Assembly: GCA_963575745.1 (NCBI GenBank)
Contig: CAUYUJ010012725.1
Span: 343,587 to 407,586, forward strand
Length of the DNA stretch: 64,000 nt
Source of the DNA: Prorocentrum cordatum
Taxonomy: Eukaryota > Sar > Dinophyceae > Prorocentrales > Prorocentraceae
Direction: 5' to 3'
The notes beneath the pieces were generated by a model. It worked only from the letters and a program-made list of their open reading frames with translations. It was not told the origin of the DNA and searched no databases. The translations under genes and the position numbers were made by a program. Positions 47,561 to 57,428 of this stretch are shown in pieces (position 1 is the stretch's first letter; every line of letters begins with the position of its first letter).

Positions 47561-48326
47561 TGTTGAACAAGTCTGGCTGTGTGCCCTGATTCGGGGAACA
47601 TCTGGAGATGGGCATCCAATCGCGTTGGCATGTCCGGCACATGTGCACGTAATTATTATGGTTCTTCTCGTGCGCGAAGAAAGTTCAGTTGGGAATTGTT
47701 GCCCGGCCTGCTCGGCGTGATTGCGGTCGGGGACCTGTCAGGGAGGGCGGGAGTTGGCGGGCCAGAGCGAGCCACCATCGCCCCCTGCCCCTTGAAAGCA
47801 CCTGCATGACAGAACACTGGGACAAAGCCTGACCAAGCTAGTTATTGTTTCTGCGTTCCTCGAGCCATGGTGGAAACCCTGGGGGAACATGTTGGGGCGG
47901 GATAGAGAGAGAGAAAGAGAGAGAGAATGGGAGAGGGAGAGAGAGAGAGAGAGAGAGAGGAGGCAGATGAGGAGGAGGATAGGGAGGATAGTGAGGACGA
48001 GGAGGGGCAGGAGGAGGCCTCTTCGGGGCCTCGGGGCCTCCCAGGGGGCCCGCTGTGGGGCCGATGCTCGGCTATCTTGGGGCCCGCCTGGGGCGCTTTA
48101 GGGCCGTCTTAGAGGTCTCGTTGGTCGTAGGTGGCACTTCGTAGAGAGTCTCCTTTTAAAAAAAGAAGGACCCCTCCACAAAGTTAGTGAGGCCCCTCGG
48201 GACATGGCAAATTCTTATCGCTTCGCGTATCCCCTCCAGTTCGCCCGCGCGCGCGTCCGGCCAATTAGTTTCGGCCGCAGCCCGACCGTTACTCGCCGCC
48301 GCTGGCGCCTTCGCCCGCGGCTGTAA
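47561..48326. other. Unassigned; AGAG run and CTTGGGGCC-type repeat inside
   Basis: 47903-47960 is (GA)n; 47960-48015 is GGA-rich; 48015-48120 resembles the GCCTCTTGG-type repeat of unit R. No gene chosen. Confidence 0.4.
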
Positions 48327-48911
48327 AAAAAGTATCCCCTCCAGTATAGTCCAGCCTTCCAGCAGATTCCGTGCTTCCCCCGCGCCACGCCCCAGCCTAC
48401 CTGGCAGACTCTGTGCCGCTGTCGCGGCCCTGGCCCTTGGCGCCCTGCGGCGACATGGTCAGTCTGTACCTGGTCGATCCTGGCCACAGCGTTTGTGCTC
48501 ATCATGCTCGCCCGGCTCCGTTCCTGGCTCCGCACCGCTTTCCGGTTCACCAGCAGCGGCAGCGATCCCCAGAACGCGGCATGGCATTTGCACTGTGCTG
48601 GACTGGCGTCCCGGCGTGCAGTTCCTAATTCCACCTCTGGCACCCCTGCCTCAGGATTGCAAGATGCATCAGCTTCCCTGGGCGTTGCAGACCAGCCATC
48701 CAGTTCCATCAGCCGCTGCTGCACCTCAGCTGCCGCTTCTGAGTGCTGGCCCGGCCAGCTTGCGTGTCGCTTAGTAGCTAATTCGGCTGGCCCGTGCCCC
48801 GGACCCCCTTTCGCCGCCTGCCCTCCTGCTGCGCGGCCGCGACCAAAAAAAATATCCCCACCAGCGCGCTTGGTGCGTCATTTACGCCATTGCATTGTTG
48901 CTTCGTTCTGA
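48327..48911 (+). CDS. Putative single-pass membrane protein segment
   Basis: The frame opens after TAA (48324-48326) and ends at TGA (48909-48911). Around residues 45-65 it reads WSVCTWSILATAFVLIMLAR, a membrane span followed by RLRSWLRTAFRF, then a Ser/Ala/Cys-rich domain (NSTSGTPASGLQDASASLGV). Cys are frequent. A likely acceptor is CCAGCCTTCCAG ending at 48362. No ATG near the 5' end, so upstream exons are expected. Another + frame is open (48187-48774) but lacks this organisation. No family recognised. Confidence 0.45.
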   Translation, partial: KKYPLQYSPAFQQIPCFPRATPQPTWQTLCRCRGPGPWRPAATWSVCTWSILATAFVLIMLARLRSWLRTAFRFTSSGSDPQNAAWHLHCAGLASRRAVPNSTSGTPASGLQDASASLGVADQPSSSISRCCTSAAASECWPGQLACRLVANSAGPCPGPPFAACPPAARPRPKKISPPARLVRHLRHCIVASF

Positions 48912-48940
48912 CGGCGCGCGGCTGTACCGCTTGCGCTCGC

Positions 48941-49535
48941 GAAAAACATATCCCAACCAGCCCATCCAGAAATGGTGTCCATGAGAGCTGACGGGGGGAG
49001 AGATTGAGAGACACGCATAGTTAAACAGCGATGGAGGCTGACCTGGCCGGCGTGTTGGTTTTTTAGCGGCCTCTTGGGGGGGCTCCGTGGCCATCTCGAG
49101 CCGTCTTGGAGCGGTTTTGGGGCCTCTTGGAGCATCTCGGGAGCCGTTTTGAGCCAGCTTGTGGTATCGTGGGCCATATTGGAGGTCATCTGTGGCTCTC
49201 TGAGGCCGCTCGGGGGCCTCTCGGGTGCCTCTTGGAGGCCTTTTGGAGGCGTCTTGCGGTTTCTTGGGTTTGCTCTCGGAGCTCTCCAAGGAGCCTCTTG
49301 GGAGCCGTGGAGGGCCTCGTGGTGCCATCTTGAAAGCGGTCGGTCAAGAGAGGGGGGGTCCTCGACGTCTGCCCCCCCCACCCCCGGGGGCCACGATCCT
49401 CGTGAGGGGTGTAAAAATGTGCCTTCCGACTGGCCGAAAAAGGACCCTCTGACACATCGGTCCCATCCAACAAACCCCAGGGAGGGGAGGGGGAGGGCAC
49501 CCCTCCCCGAAGGGAAGAGGGGCTGTGGAAAGAAA
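48941..49535 (+). repeat. 600-bp dispersed unit R, copy 2
   Basis: Same order of blocks as 39131-39735 (GAGAGCTGACGGGGGGAGAG; GGTCGGTCAAGAGAGGGGGG; CCCCGAAGGGAAGAGGGG). Insertions and deletions are spread through the CTTGG-type middle. Confidence 0.75.
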
Positions 49536-50010
49536 TTACTCCGACGGAAGAACCCCACATAAGAATCCTCTGGGCGAATCTGGAAAAAAACCATCACCGT
49601 CGTCCTCGTGGTTGGTGAGGCGGCGTCCTGGCTGTCTCTTCTGCGTATATTTCCTGTCGCCTTGGCGCGGGCCCCCCTTCCACTCCTTACGTTGTCCCCA
49701 TCCTCGCCCCCCTGTTTGTTCCGCGCCCCGCCACCTCCTCCCCTTCCTGTTGCATGAGCGCGCATGTCGATGTTCCTCGGCGCCGTCGCCGCCACGGCCA
49801 GCACAGGCGCGTTCTCTACTGGTCACGTCGCGCAGCCGTTGGGACAACCCCGCGGGCCAGGCTGTCGGGACAACCCCGCGAGCCGTTGGCGCGCAAGACC
49901 AAGCCGTTGGGACAACCCCGCGGGCTTCGAGCGAGGCGCAGCCGCGCTCAGGCGGAAGGCAGCACGAAGCCCAGCTCTGCCGCGAGCTGTTTCGCCTCCG
50001 CCCGGGGCAA
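49536..50010. other. Unassigned; internal TTGGGACAACCCCGCG repeat
   Basis: GTTGGGACAACCCCGCGGGC and variants occur three times (49838-49925). Frames on both strands are open. No family. Confidence 0.35.
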
Positions 50011-50915
50011 AACCGCCTGAGACTTCCTCCATATTCAGGCTTGAGGAGCCCAAAAGTGACGACAGCTACAGGGTTCCGATGACCCGCTCGGATTACCAAC
50101 ATGATCTGCGGGCCCCATAAGGAGGGGGCTCCCGCCTGAGACTTCCTCCAAATTCAGGCTTGACGACCCCAAAAGTGTCGACAGTTACAGGTTTCCGATG
50201 ACCCGTTCGGATTACCAACGTGATCGGCGGGCCCCTATAGGGAGGGGGCTCCCGCCTGAGCCTTCCTCAGAATCTCACAGACGAAGCTCCCGCCTGAGAC
50301 TTCCTCCAAATTCAGGCTTGAGGAACCCAAAAGTGACGACAGTTACAGGTTTCCGATGACCCGCTTGGATTACCAACATGATCTGCGGGCGCCATAAGGA
50401 GGGGGTTCCCGCTTGAGACTTCCTCCCAAATTCACTCACAGACGAGGCTCCCGCCTGAGACTTCCTCCATTTTCAGGCTTGACGAGCCCAAAAGTGACGA
50501 CAGTTATAGGTTTCCGATGACCCGCTCGGATTACCAACATGATCTGCTGGCCCCATACGGAGGGGGTTCCCGCCTGAGACTTCCTCACAATTTACTCACA
50601 GACGAGGTTCCCGCTTGAGACGTCTCCAAATTCAGGCTTGAGGAGCCCAAAAGTGACGACAGTTACAGGTTTCCGATGACCCGCTCGGATTACCAACATG
50701 ATTTGCGGGCCCCATAGGGAGGGCGCTCCCGCCTGAGACTTCCTCCCAATTCACTCACAGACGAGGCTCCCACCTGAGACTTCCTCCATTTTCAGGCTTG
50801 ACGAGCCCAAAAGTGACGACAGCTACAGGTTTCCGATGACCCGCTCGGATTACCAACATGATGTGCGGGCCCCATAGGGAGGGGGTTCCCGCCTGAGACT
50901 TCCTCACAATTTACT
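50011..50915 (+). repeat. Higher-order satellite, about 160-bp unit in 5-6 copies
   Basis: Alternating long (about 120 bp) and short (about 40 bp) modules, both starting CCGCCTGAGACTTCCTC. The long module carries TTCAGGCTTGA, AAAAGTGACGACAGTTACAG, CCGATGACCCGCTCGGATTA and GGGCCCCATAAGGAGGGGG; the short one carries ACTCACAGACGAGGCTCC. Long modules start at about 50013, 50133, 50290, 50452, 50613 and 50771. The first two long modules are adjacent. Non-coding. Confidence 0.88.
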
Positions 50916-51240
50916 CAACGATGATGAGGATGAGGATGATGAGTGGTGGTGAAGATGAGTGGCGAAGAGGATGATGATTGATTGTGAGTGGTGGTGGCGA
51001 TGATGATGTTTGAATGAGGATGATGCCGATGCCGATGATGATGATGATGTGTCGTGAGCGTGTGAGAGAGTGCGAGTGATGATGATGATGATGAGTATGT
51101 GAGTGACTAAGCATGTGAGAGAGCATCATCGATGATGCTGATGAGGTTGATGATGAGAGAGTGTGAGTGAGTGTGAGTGGGTGTGTGTGTGTGTGTGTGT
51201 GTTCCTGTCCTGTTCCTGCGCGGGGTGTCCAGAGAAAACA
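50916..51240. repeat. GATGAT/GTGAGT low-complexity stretch
   Basis: ATGATGAGGATG, GATGATGATG and GTGAGTG repeats, ending in a (GT)10 run at 51180-51201. Confidence 0.8.
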
Positions 51241-51470
51241 AGAACCCCACGTTGGATGTGGGGAAAAAATCACCTTTAGACCATTTGTCGCCCAGAGGTC
51301 TGGTGGGATTACATATGATTTTGTTTCATTGCTCATTTTTTCCCTACCTAGGCTCTGCCTAGAAGGGTTCTTACTCTCTTGGCTTACAGGGGCCACGCAG
51401 TGGGGCTTGCCCCGGGCGGTTCCCCCGGCATCCGCCCGCGGTTCCCCCAGAAACGCCCCCTTTGTTTAGC
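51241..51470. other. Unassigned stretch
   Basis: Contains TTGTCGCCCAGAGGTCTGGTGG shared with 39757. No gene. Confidence 0.35.
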
Positions 51471-52130
51471 GTTGTTTATCTCATCCTAGCTTCGCCTAGC
51501 TTAACTTACCTCAGCTGAGCTTAGCCTAGCCTAGCTTGGCTTAGTTTAGCCTAGCTTAGCTTTGCTTAGCTCAGCTTAGCTTAGCTCAGCCTAGCTTGGC
51601 TTAGCGCAGCGTAGCATTAGCATAGCGTCGCATAGCATAACATGTTATATCATACCATATCATAGCATAGCATAGCATAGCGCAGCATAGCATAGCACAT
51701 CATCGCATTTCATAGCATCGCATAACACATCATAGCGCAGCACATCATAACTTATACTATCACAGCGTAAATTAGCTTATCATAGCACCGCGCAGCATAG
51801 CATAGCATAGCATAACATCGCATAGCATAGCATAGCATAGCGCAACATAGCATTGCGAATCATATCATAGCGCATATCATCATAGCATAGCATGGCAAAT
51901 CATAGCGCATCATATCATGAAATGGCATCGCATATCATAACACAACATAGCATGTCATAGCCTAGCACCGCATAGAATAACGCAGCATATCATAGTATAG
52001 CACACCGCAGCATATCATATCATTGCATACCATCGCGCAGCGTAGCATATCATAGCATGGCCAAGCATAACATAGCAAAGGCTAGCATACCCTAGCATAG
52101 CACAACGCAGCATAGCATAGCATGTACGAT
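51471..52130. repeat. Degenerate pentanucleotide tracts (CTTAG then CATAG)
   Basis: 51480-51620 has five-base periodicity CTTAG/CCTAG; 51600-52125 has CATAG/CATAT/CGCAG. 59970-60540 has a similar decayed pentamer texture. Confidence 0.85.
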
Positions 52131-52152
52131 TAATATTACTATTACTACTACG

Positions 52153-52213
<61 letters not shown>

Positions 52214-52244
52214 TTACTACTACTACTACTACTACTACTACCAT

Positions 52245-52285
<41 letters not shown>

Positions 52286-52319
52286 GTAATACTACTACTA
52301 CTACTACTACTACTACTAT

Positions 52320-52364
<45 letters not shown>

Positions 52365-52371
52365 CACTACA

Positions 52372-52403
<32 letters not shown>

Positions 52404-52506
52404 CACTACAACTACTACTACTACTACTACTACTACGACTACTACTACTACTACTACTACGACCACTACTACCACGACTACTACTACTACTACTACTTCT
52501 ACTACA

Positions 52507-52540
<34 letters not shown>

Positions 52541-52686
52541 GTACTAGTAGTACTACTACTACTACTACTACTACTACGACTATTTCTACTGCTACTACTA
52601 CGACTACTAGTATTATTTCTACTACTACTACTACTACTGCTACTGCTACTACTACTACGACTACTACTACTACTACTACTACTACT

Positions 52687-52736
<50 letters not shown>

Positions 52737-52800
52737 TACTACTACCGCTACTGCTACAACCTCGACGACGAGGAGAAGGAGGAGGACGGCGTTTACCGTT
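52131..52800. repeat. TAC (ACT) trinucleotide tract with an ACG end
   Basis: Over 550 bp of TACTAC with TAT/TAG/CAC variants, then (GAC)n at 52688-52736. The poly-Val frame on the - strand (52092-52922) is trivial. Confidence 0.92.
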
Positions 52801-53130
52801 ACTACTAATACTGCTTTCCTCGGGGCTCCAACTCCTAGGTAGGTCGCTCTGGGATAACCCATATCATTCCGTACCATCCCAGCCAGACCGGAGATCGCCC
52901 CCTCCCCCACCCCCACCCCCACCTGTCATCCCTGTCGAATTATGCCATGCCCGCGCTGCAAGTGTTTGATCATACAAACAAAAAAGTAGACCAGAGGTGT
53001 TTCAGCACAGAGCTTGCAGATGCTCTGCCCGCGCGCCCCTGCTGAACACATGGAAAATCACGATGGGCTTAGCAGTCTCGTCCAGAACCCGCATTGCCAT
53101 CTCACCACGCGGCGCATCTGTGTTGATCAA
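52801..53130. other. Unassigned stretch
   Basis: No gene or element ends recognised. ACAAACAAAAAAG at about 52977 is a short A-rich site. Confidence 0.35.
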
Positions 53131-53340
53131 CCGTCGGCCCAGATTAGCAGGTCGACCCTGCCAAATCAAGGGTACCCTTGGGTCCTGTGCCTCGCGAAAC
53201 GTGCCTGCTTACACCCCTATGGCGATGAGGCCTTCGGAAAGGGTCTCGTGTCCTCCCGCGCGCCCTTTTCAAATCAAGGCCGGCTGTAGCATGCCCCGCG
53301 CGCACGGTTCCGCTCCCGATAGGCTTGGGCCGCACGCGCG
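53131..53340. repeat. Two-copy dispersed repeat (also 58998-59200)
   Basis: GATTAGCAGGTCGACC, GCCAAATCAAGGGTACC, GGCGATGAGGCCTTCGGAAA and GTCTCGTGTCCTC are collinear with 59017-59140. In both places it lies close to a TIR-N copy (on opposite sides). Confidence 0.7.
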
Positions 53341-53459
53341 CGCCGCAGCGCGTGTGCGTCGAGATCTTTACCAGAACCATCGGTGCGAAAACACCGCTTG
53401 CTGTTCAACAGGAAGTCTGCCAGGATTCTTGCATATTCGCGAGCGCGCATTTCCTTTTC

Positions 53460-53589
53460 CTGGCATCGCTCGGACGTGTGCATTTTTGCTTCGGCGAGGG
53501 CCATCGAGGAGCATCCTTGATCATGTGGCGAAAAAGCCACGCACGAAACCGAACAAAACACAGGGAATGGACGTCCGAGCGATTGCGAG
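53460..53589 (+). mobile_element. TIR-N copy 2 with TTTTC duplication
   Basis: 130 bp. Arms CTGGCATCGCTCGGACGTG and ATGGACGTCCGAGCGATTGC. TTTTC is present at 53455-53459 and 53590-53594. The interior (GGCGAGGGCCATCGAGGAGC; GAAAAAGCCACGCACGAAAC) is shared with 58605. Confidence 0.82.
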
Positions 53590-53594
53590 TTTTC

Positions 53595-54966
53595 TTAGGC
53601 AGTAATTTAGTAGATGGTTGCGTTGATGATTCGTTTCTTGACGGCGCGCAGCTGCTCTGTGTCGCTCAAGAGCGACAAAGAGCGCGCGCGCACTTCCTCG
53701 CTCCTCAGCGCCACTGCATCACCGCCATTCTCGTCGTCGTCAATCGCCGCCGTTGCCAGCATCATCAGTCCATCGCCTTCGCCACCCCACACATAGATAT
53801 CAGCATCGTCATCGTCGTGGCTACCATCGGCGCCGTCATTGGCTCTGCCGTCGTCATCGTCATATCGCCACCACCATCGCCAGTAGCATCTTCGTTGCCG
53901 CCTGTGTCGGCGTCATCAGGATACCGCGCGCGCCCGAGCCACCGACCCGCATTGTCGCGCCCGCGCGCCGGCGCAGCCAGCTAGACCCGTTTGATGATTT
54001 CATCGGTAAGCGCCGTTGCGGCCACGCCAGCTGTGCGAAACCAGCTGGCCGCTCTGCGCGCGAAGCCTCCGTGCGTCAGCGCAGCCGCAGAGATACGACA
54101 GCCGGTGCCAAGTAATCTCCTCGATTGCGGCCGCACGGGTTGTGCAAAACAAGTTGCGGGTGAGAGGGTGGGACGTTTGCGCGAACATCGGGGTTGACGG
54201 CTTCAAGCTCCGCAACGCGGTTTGCACCCCATGTGTTGCACCACAGTTTTCAGCCACTACAGAATGCACCACCGTGGCTGCACGTTGACAGTGCAAGCTG
54301 GCAATATGGACAGATTGTTTGGCGGTCCACGCTCCAACTGGTTTGCGGGATACCCGAAACTTCAGAGATGTTATCTCATGGCCACCGCGCGTTCACCGGT
54401 CGTCATGTCATTACGGAATGGAAACCGGTTTTTCTGCGGTGGCGCCTCCATCCTCCAATTTGTTTTGGCTTCGTGATAATCGTAATTGGATTGGAGGCGC
54501 AATTCCAGAAATTGATGGGCGCAATGCCGAAAACAACGCAGGGCTCTCCTCTGGTTAGCCAGTATCAGACGATACGCGCACCGTGCGATTGATTCATTGC
54601 TCTTTGCAATGCGTTTGCAACCTAACCGAGGCTGGGAGTTGGTCGTTCTGCTGCCGTCATATTCTCACTGGGTCCCAGCTCCGTTCGTGGAAGGCGGGGT
54701 GTAGAAGGAAGGCAAATGGTGACGAATGGGAGCGGAACGAGGACAGGGACGAGAAAACGGAATCAGAGTTTGAACACGAGCACGACAAGGGGCACGCACC
54801 AAGAGCAGGAGGAGCAGCAGGGTAAACGCACAACGGGAGGGGTGCAGTGGCGGAGTGGGTGGGTGGAGCTTCTGGAGACGTAGGCGACGAGCAGCAGGAG
54901 TAGCAGCAGGCCAGCAGGTGGATATTCGTACGCATGGGGCGAGTCAAGTAATTGATTTCGTTGCGC
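53595..54966. other. Single-copy region with open frames on both strands
   Basis: 53720-53900 is CATCGTCATC-rich. 53990-54300 is open on both strands (- frame: SLKPSTPMFAQTSHPLTRNL). 54194-54592 on + reads HVDSASWQYGQIVWRSTLQL and RHVITEWKPVFLRWRL. 54583-54825 ends in an acidic low-complexity frame. These look like single-copy, possibly transcribed sequence, but I recognise no protein. Confidence 0.3.
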
Positions 54967-55323
54967 TCAGCTCGCCGGGATCAGGTTGACTCCAACGGGC
55001 AGCCAGCCGTCGATGCTAGAAGTAAGCCGCCGCCTCAGCCCGAGGAGGAGGAGGAGGACGAGGGTGAAGGCCGCCGAGATCAGGGCCTTTGGGTTTGTCG
55101 GCAGTTCAAGGCTGGGGCCCTGAGGGGATGGACCCCAAGGATAAGAAGGTGTCCAAGCTTTGATTTTCACTGCCTGAAGCAACTCGTCCTTGAGCCTCCA
55201 TCCCTCAGGACCCCAACTCGTGACCATCGAGCCCGAGTCTTGCCACGGGCCTCCAAGGACTCGATGGCTTCGAGCCGCCAGCCTGCTGGAGCTCTCGGCC
55301 CCATCCCCAGCAGGGCCGGTTTC
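54967..55323 (-). CDS. Putative membrane protein C-terminus
   Basis: The - strand is open from 55323 to the stop at 54967. It reads ESSSRLAARSHRVLGGPWQD, MVTSWGPEGWRLKDELLQAV, a Pro-rich stretch, then LISAAFTLVLLLLLGLRRRL (membrane helix plus basic residues) and a short tail LTSSIDGWLPVGVNLIPAS. TIR-L copy 2 begins 36 bp upstream. The + strand is also open here (54952-55455), but with less ordered content. No family recognised. Confidence 0.45.
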   Translation of the reverse strand, partial: ETGPAGDGAESSSRLAARSHRVLGGPWQDSGSMVTSWGPEGWRLKDELLQAVKIKAWTPSYPWGPSPQGPSLELPTNPKALISAAFTLVLLLLLGLRRRLTSSIDGWLPVGVNLIPAS

Positions 55324-55359
55324 TCATCTCGAGCCGTTGCTTTACGGATCGGGTGCCCA

Positions 55360-55516
55360 TCACCAGCCTCGAATCTATCCTTACCCCTAAGATTGGCATT
55401 CCAAAAGGCAATGACGATCTTAGGGATACACTCAGAAAACCGAGGTAATCCCTAAGATCGGCATCGTGATGCGGCGATGCCCAGCATAGGGATGGGGATA
55501 TGTTCCAGGCTAGTAA
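55360..55516 (-). mobile_element. TIR-L copy 2 with GCCCA duplication
   Basis: 157 bp, collinear with the copy at 34626 when reverse-complemented (CATATCCCCATCCCTA; GATGCCGATCTTAGGG). GCCCA occurs at 55355-55359 and 55517-55521. Confidence 0.92.
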
Positions 55517-55693
55517 GCCCAAGAGCGCCCCCCACCCCCTAAGGCGTCCAGAGTTGTCAAATCATTCGGGCACGATTTGCTTCGAGCCGCTGGAGGTCGG
55601 GGGAGGCACGGTGGCTCGAGGGGGCGACGTCCCCACGGAGGCTCTGCCCATCCTGGGATCGCTTCCGAGAGCCTTTGTGACATGCATCTCTAT

Positions 55694-55950
55694 CTACCCG
55701 TCCTCCTCCGCCGTCTCCGCCTCCGAGATGCGCGAGAGCCTCGGGCCGACGTGGGCGTGGAAACAGAACTCTTGCTGAAGCGGGCAAGCTGTACACTCCG
55801 GCTCAGCAGGCCTGGCGGCCTTCTGCATCCGTGTGAAGACCCTCTGTGGACTCCCCGATGGCCTCCCGAGCTTCAGAAGGAGGACGGCGGCGGAGCATGT
55901 GGCACTCCTACAGTCGGGGCGCTGAAGAAGGAACCCTTTTCGTTGGGGAG
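55694..55950 (-). CDS. Candidate terminal exon on the minus strand
   Basis: On the - strand, CTTCTTCAG lies just before CGCCCCGAC and the frame reads VLLLKLGRPSGSPQRVFTRM, QKAARPAEPECTACPLQQEF and CFHAHVGPRLSRISEAETAE, ending with TAG (55694-55696). Ordered, Cys/His-containing sequence. The + frame 55577-56416 overlaps here, but its best part is downstream. No family recognised. Confidence 0.42.
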
Positions 55951-56070
55951 GGGCTCGAGGTTCCTTACTTGTTCCACACCTTTTTCTAAGGTTTCCCTTC
56001 TGTTTCCGATGGGAAGTCACAGTTTAACTTACGAAAAAAAGGGCCTCGTTCCTTATTTAGGGTTCCTTAG

Positions 56071-56416
56071 GTCAACGCCCCGGCTGTACTCGCTGCGGCC
56101 TCTCTTCATCTGCTCCGACCGACGCTCCGACGACGCACAGCTGCACGCCTGGACGTGGACGATGCAGCGGTCCGTCGTGGCCGGGAGCTCGGCCCAGGCT
56201 CTGCCGCGGGAGCTCGCGCCTCGCCCCCCCCGCCCCGCGCCGAGCTCTGGGCCCGCGGCCGCCCTCCCGCGCGCCCCCGGAGGCGAGGAGAGCGCCTCCC
56301 CGAGGAGCCTCGCCGAAGAGAGCGGCGGCGCCGCCCCTCGGAGGCCCTCGAGCGGGCCTGCTGGGAGGGGGCGCCCCCTTGTGGCCTCGGAGGAGGCTCA
56401 GAATTCGCAGTCCTAG
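56071..56416 (+). CDS. Candidate exon, unidentified
   Basis: After GGTTCCTTAG (ending 56070) the frame reads STPRLYSLRPLFICSDRRSD, DAQLHAWTWTMQRSVVAGSS, an Ala/Pro/Ser-rich stretch and SLAEESGGAAPRRPSSGPAG, ending at 56416 at the edge of an inverted-repeat element. A second + frame (from 56155) is open. No family recognised. Confidence 0.45.
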
Positions 56417-56790
56417 AGATTGACACCAACACCAAGATCGGCGGTGTGCCTCCACCGAGGGAAGACGATCCCGATCTCGGTGACGGTGGTCATATTCTGG
56501 CTTCCAAGGTGGCCGAAATGTTGCCACCAACACCGAAATCTGGCATCATCGTCTCCCTGTGGAGGCAAGCCCCTGTGCTGGTGTTGGTGCCAATTTCCAT
56601 CAGGAGGAAAAGAAACACACAGACACAATTAATCGTCGACTCCCCAGAAAATATGGGAAAATATGGGAAGTGGGTTGGAAGACAAAAACCCAGAAAATAT
56701 GCGAACATATGGGGAATCTGTTTATTTGTGTGTATTTATTGGTGTGTCCTGGGGCCCCTTCATTCCAGGCCTCCAGCAGAAGGCTGGCCG
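56417..56790. mobile_element. Inverted-repeat element followed by a two-copy AT-rich repeat
   Basis: ATTGACACCAACACCAAGAT near 56419 returns inverted near 56600 (CTGGTGTTGGTGCCAAT), with inner GCCTCCACCGAGGGAAGACG inverted as well: arms of about 70 bp. 56603-56765 (GAAACACACAGACACAATTA..TCCCCAGAAAATA..GTGTGTCCTGGGGCCCCTTC) recurs at 62945-63145. Confidence 0.7.
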
Positions 56791-56852
56791 GAAGGCTGGT
56801 GGCCCCGCTGGGACGGCCCGCCTCCTCCGCCTCGTACCCGAGGACACCTCCA

Positions 56853-57073
56853 TCGGAGGCGGACAGACCTCCCTCCTCCTCCTCCTCCTCCTCCTCCTCC
56901 TCCTCCTCCTCCTCCTCCTCCTCCTCCGTCGACACGCCGAGTAAGGAATTTTGGCCGTCTTTGCTTCGCGAGGGGGCGCCGCGGCCGTCGCTTCTGCGGG
57001 TCCGGGTCGGTTTCGGCCCCAGGCCGTTTTCACTAAAGGGAGGTTTACCAAAGGGAGGTTTGTCCACCGCCGA
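56853..57073 (+). mobile_element. TIR-A copy 5 with a TCC microsatellite in its left arm
   Basis: Left end TCGGAGGCGGACAGACCTCC passes straight into (TCC)n (56871-56927), then the usual core (GACACGCCGAGTAAGGAATT; CAGGCCGTTTTCACTAAAGG) and right end TTGTCCACCGCCGA. Flanks CTCCA (56848-56852) and CTCCT (57074-57078) match at 4 of 5. Confidence 0.85.
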
Positions 57074-57085
57074 CTCCTAGCGTAC

Positions 57086-57253
57086 AGGGCGACGAGATTT
57101 GTACATATCCACTGCTGCAAGCCAGGCCCATCCTGGGGCCAGGAATACCGTATACGCCTCTTTTGGCCAGACCAGGAGGTCGTATATACACTACTCCTGG
57201 GCCCCGGATGAGCCTGGCCAGCAGCAGTGGATATGCATAGATTTCGTCGCCCC
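57086..57253. mobile_element. TIR-K copy 3 with AGCGTAC duplication
   Basis: 168-bp foldback, ends AGGGCGACGAGATTTGTACA and TGCATAGATTTCGTCGCCCC. AGCGTAC is duplicated exactly at 57079-57085 and 57254-57260. It inserted right beside the TIR-A copy, whose own duplication ends at 57078. Confidence 0.93.
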
Positions 57254-57254
57254 A

Positions 57255-57428
57255 GCGTACCTCGCCAGCTCGTCCGAGGCGGCGGCACGAGCCCTCGAGG
57301 AGCGAGCGCGCGCGCGCACGCCGAGCGCGGTGCGGCGCGCCGAGGGGGCGAGGCCGGCGGCGGGGAGGCCCGCGGGGCGTGCTCCTGGCGATGCTCCCGT
57401 CGGGCCCCCGACTGCGGCACGGTGGTGA
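57255..57428 (+). CDS. Possible exon next to TIR-K, low confidence
   Basis: Frame AYLASSSEAAARALEERARA, TPSAVRRAEGARPAAGRPAG to a stop at 57426-57428, helical and Ala/Arg-rich. Two other + frames are open across the same bases. GC-rich composition makes open frames cheap here, so confidence is low. Confidence 0.28.
   Translation, partial: AYLASSSEAAARALEERARARTPSAVRRAEGARPAAGRPAGRAPGDAPVGPPTAARW

Noticed and set aside
50011-50915. CRISPR-like array
   Set aside because: Repeats are long, the intervening parts are repeated too, and there are no cas genes. It is a higher-order satellite in eukaryotic-looking DNA.
52092-52922. Poly-Val membrane protein on the minus strand
   Set aside because: Translation of the TAC trinucleotide tract. 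Hydrophobicity is an artefact.
53990-54300. Minus-strand protein (SLKPSTPMFAQTSHPLTRNL)
   Set aside because: Looks protein-like, but the plus strand is equally open, no family is recognised and no splice borders are visible. Kept only as unassigned sequence.
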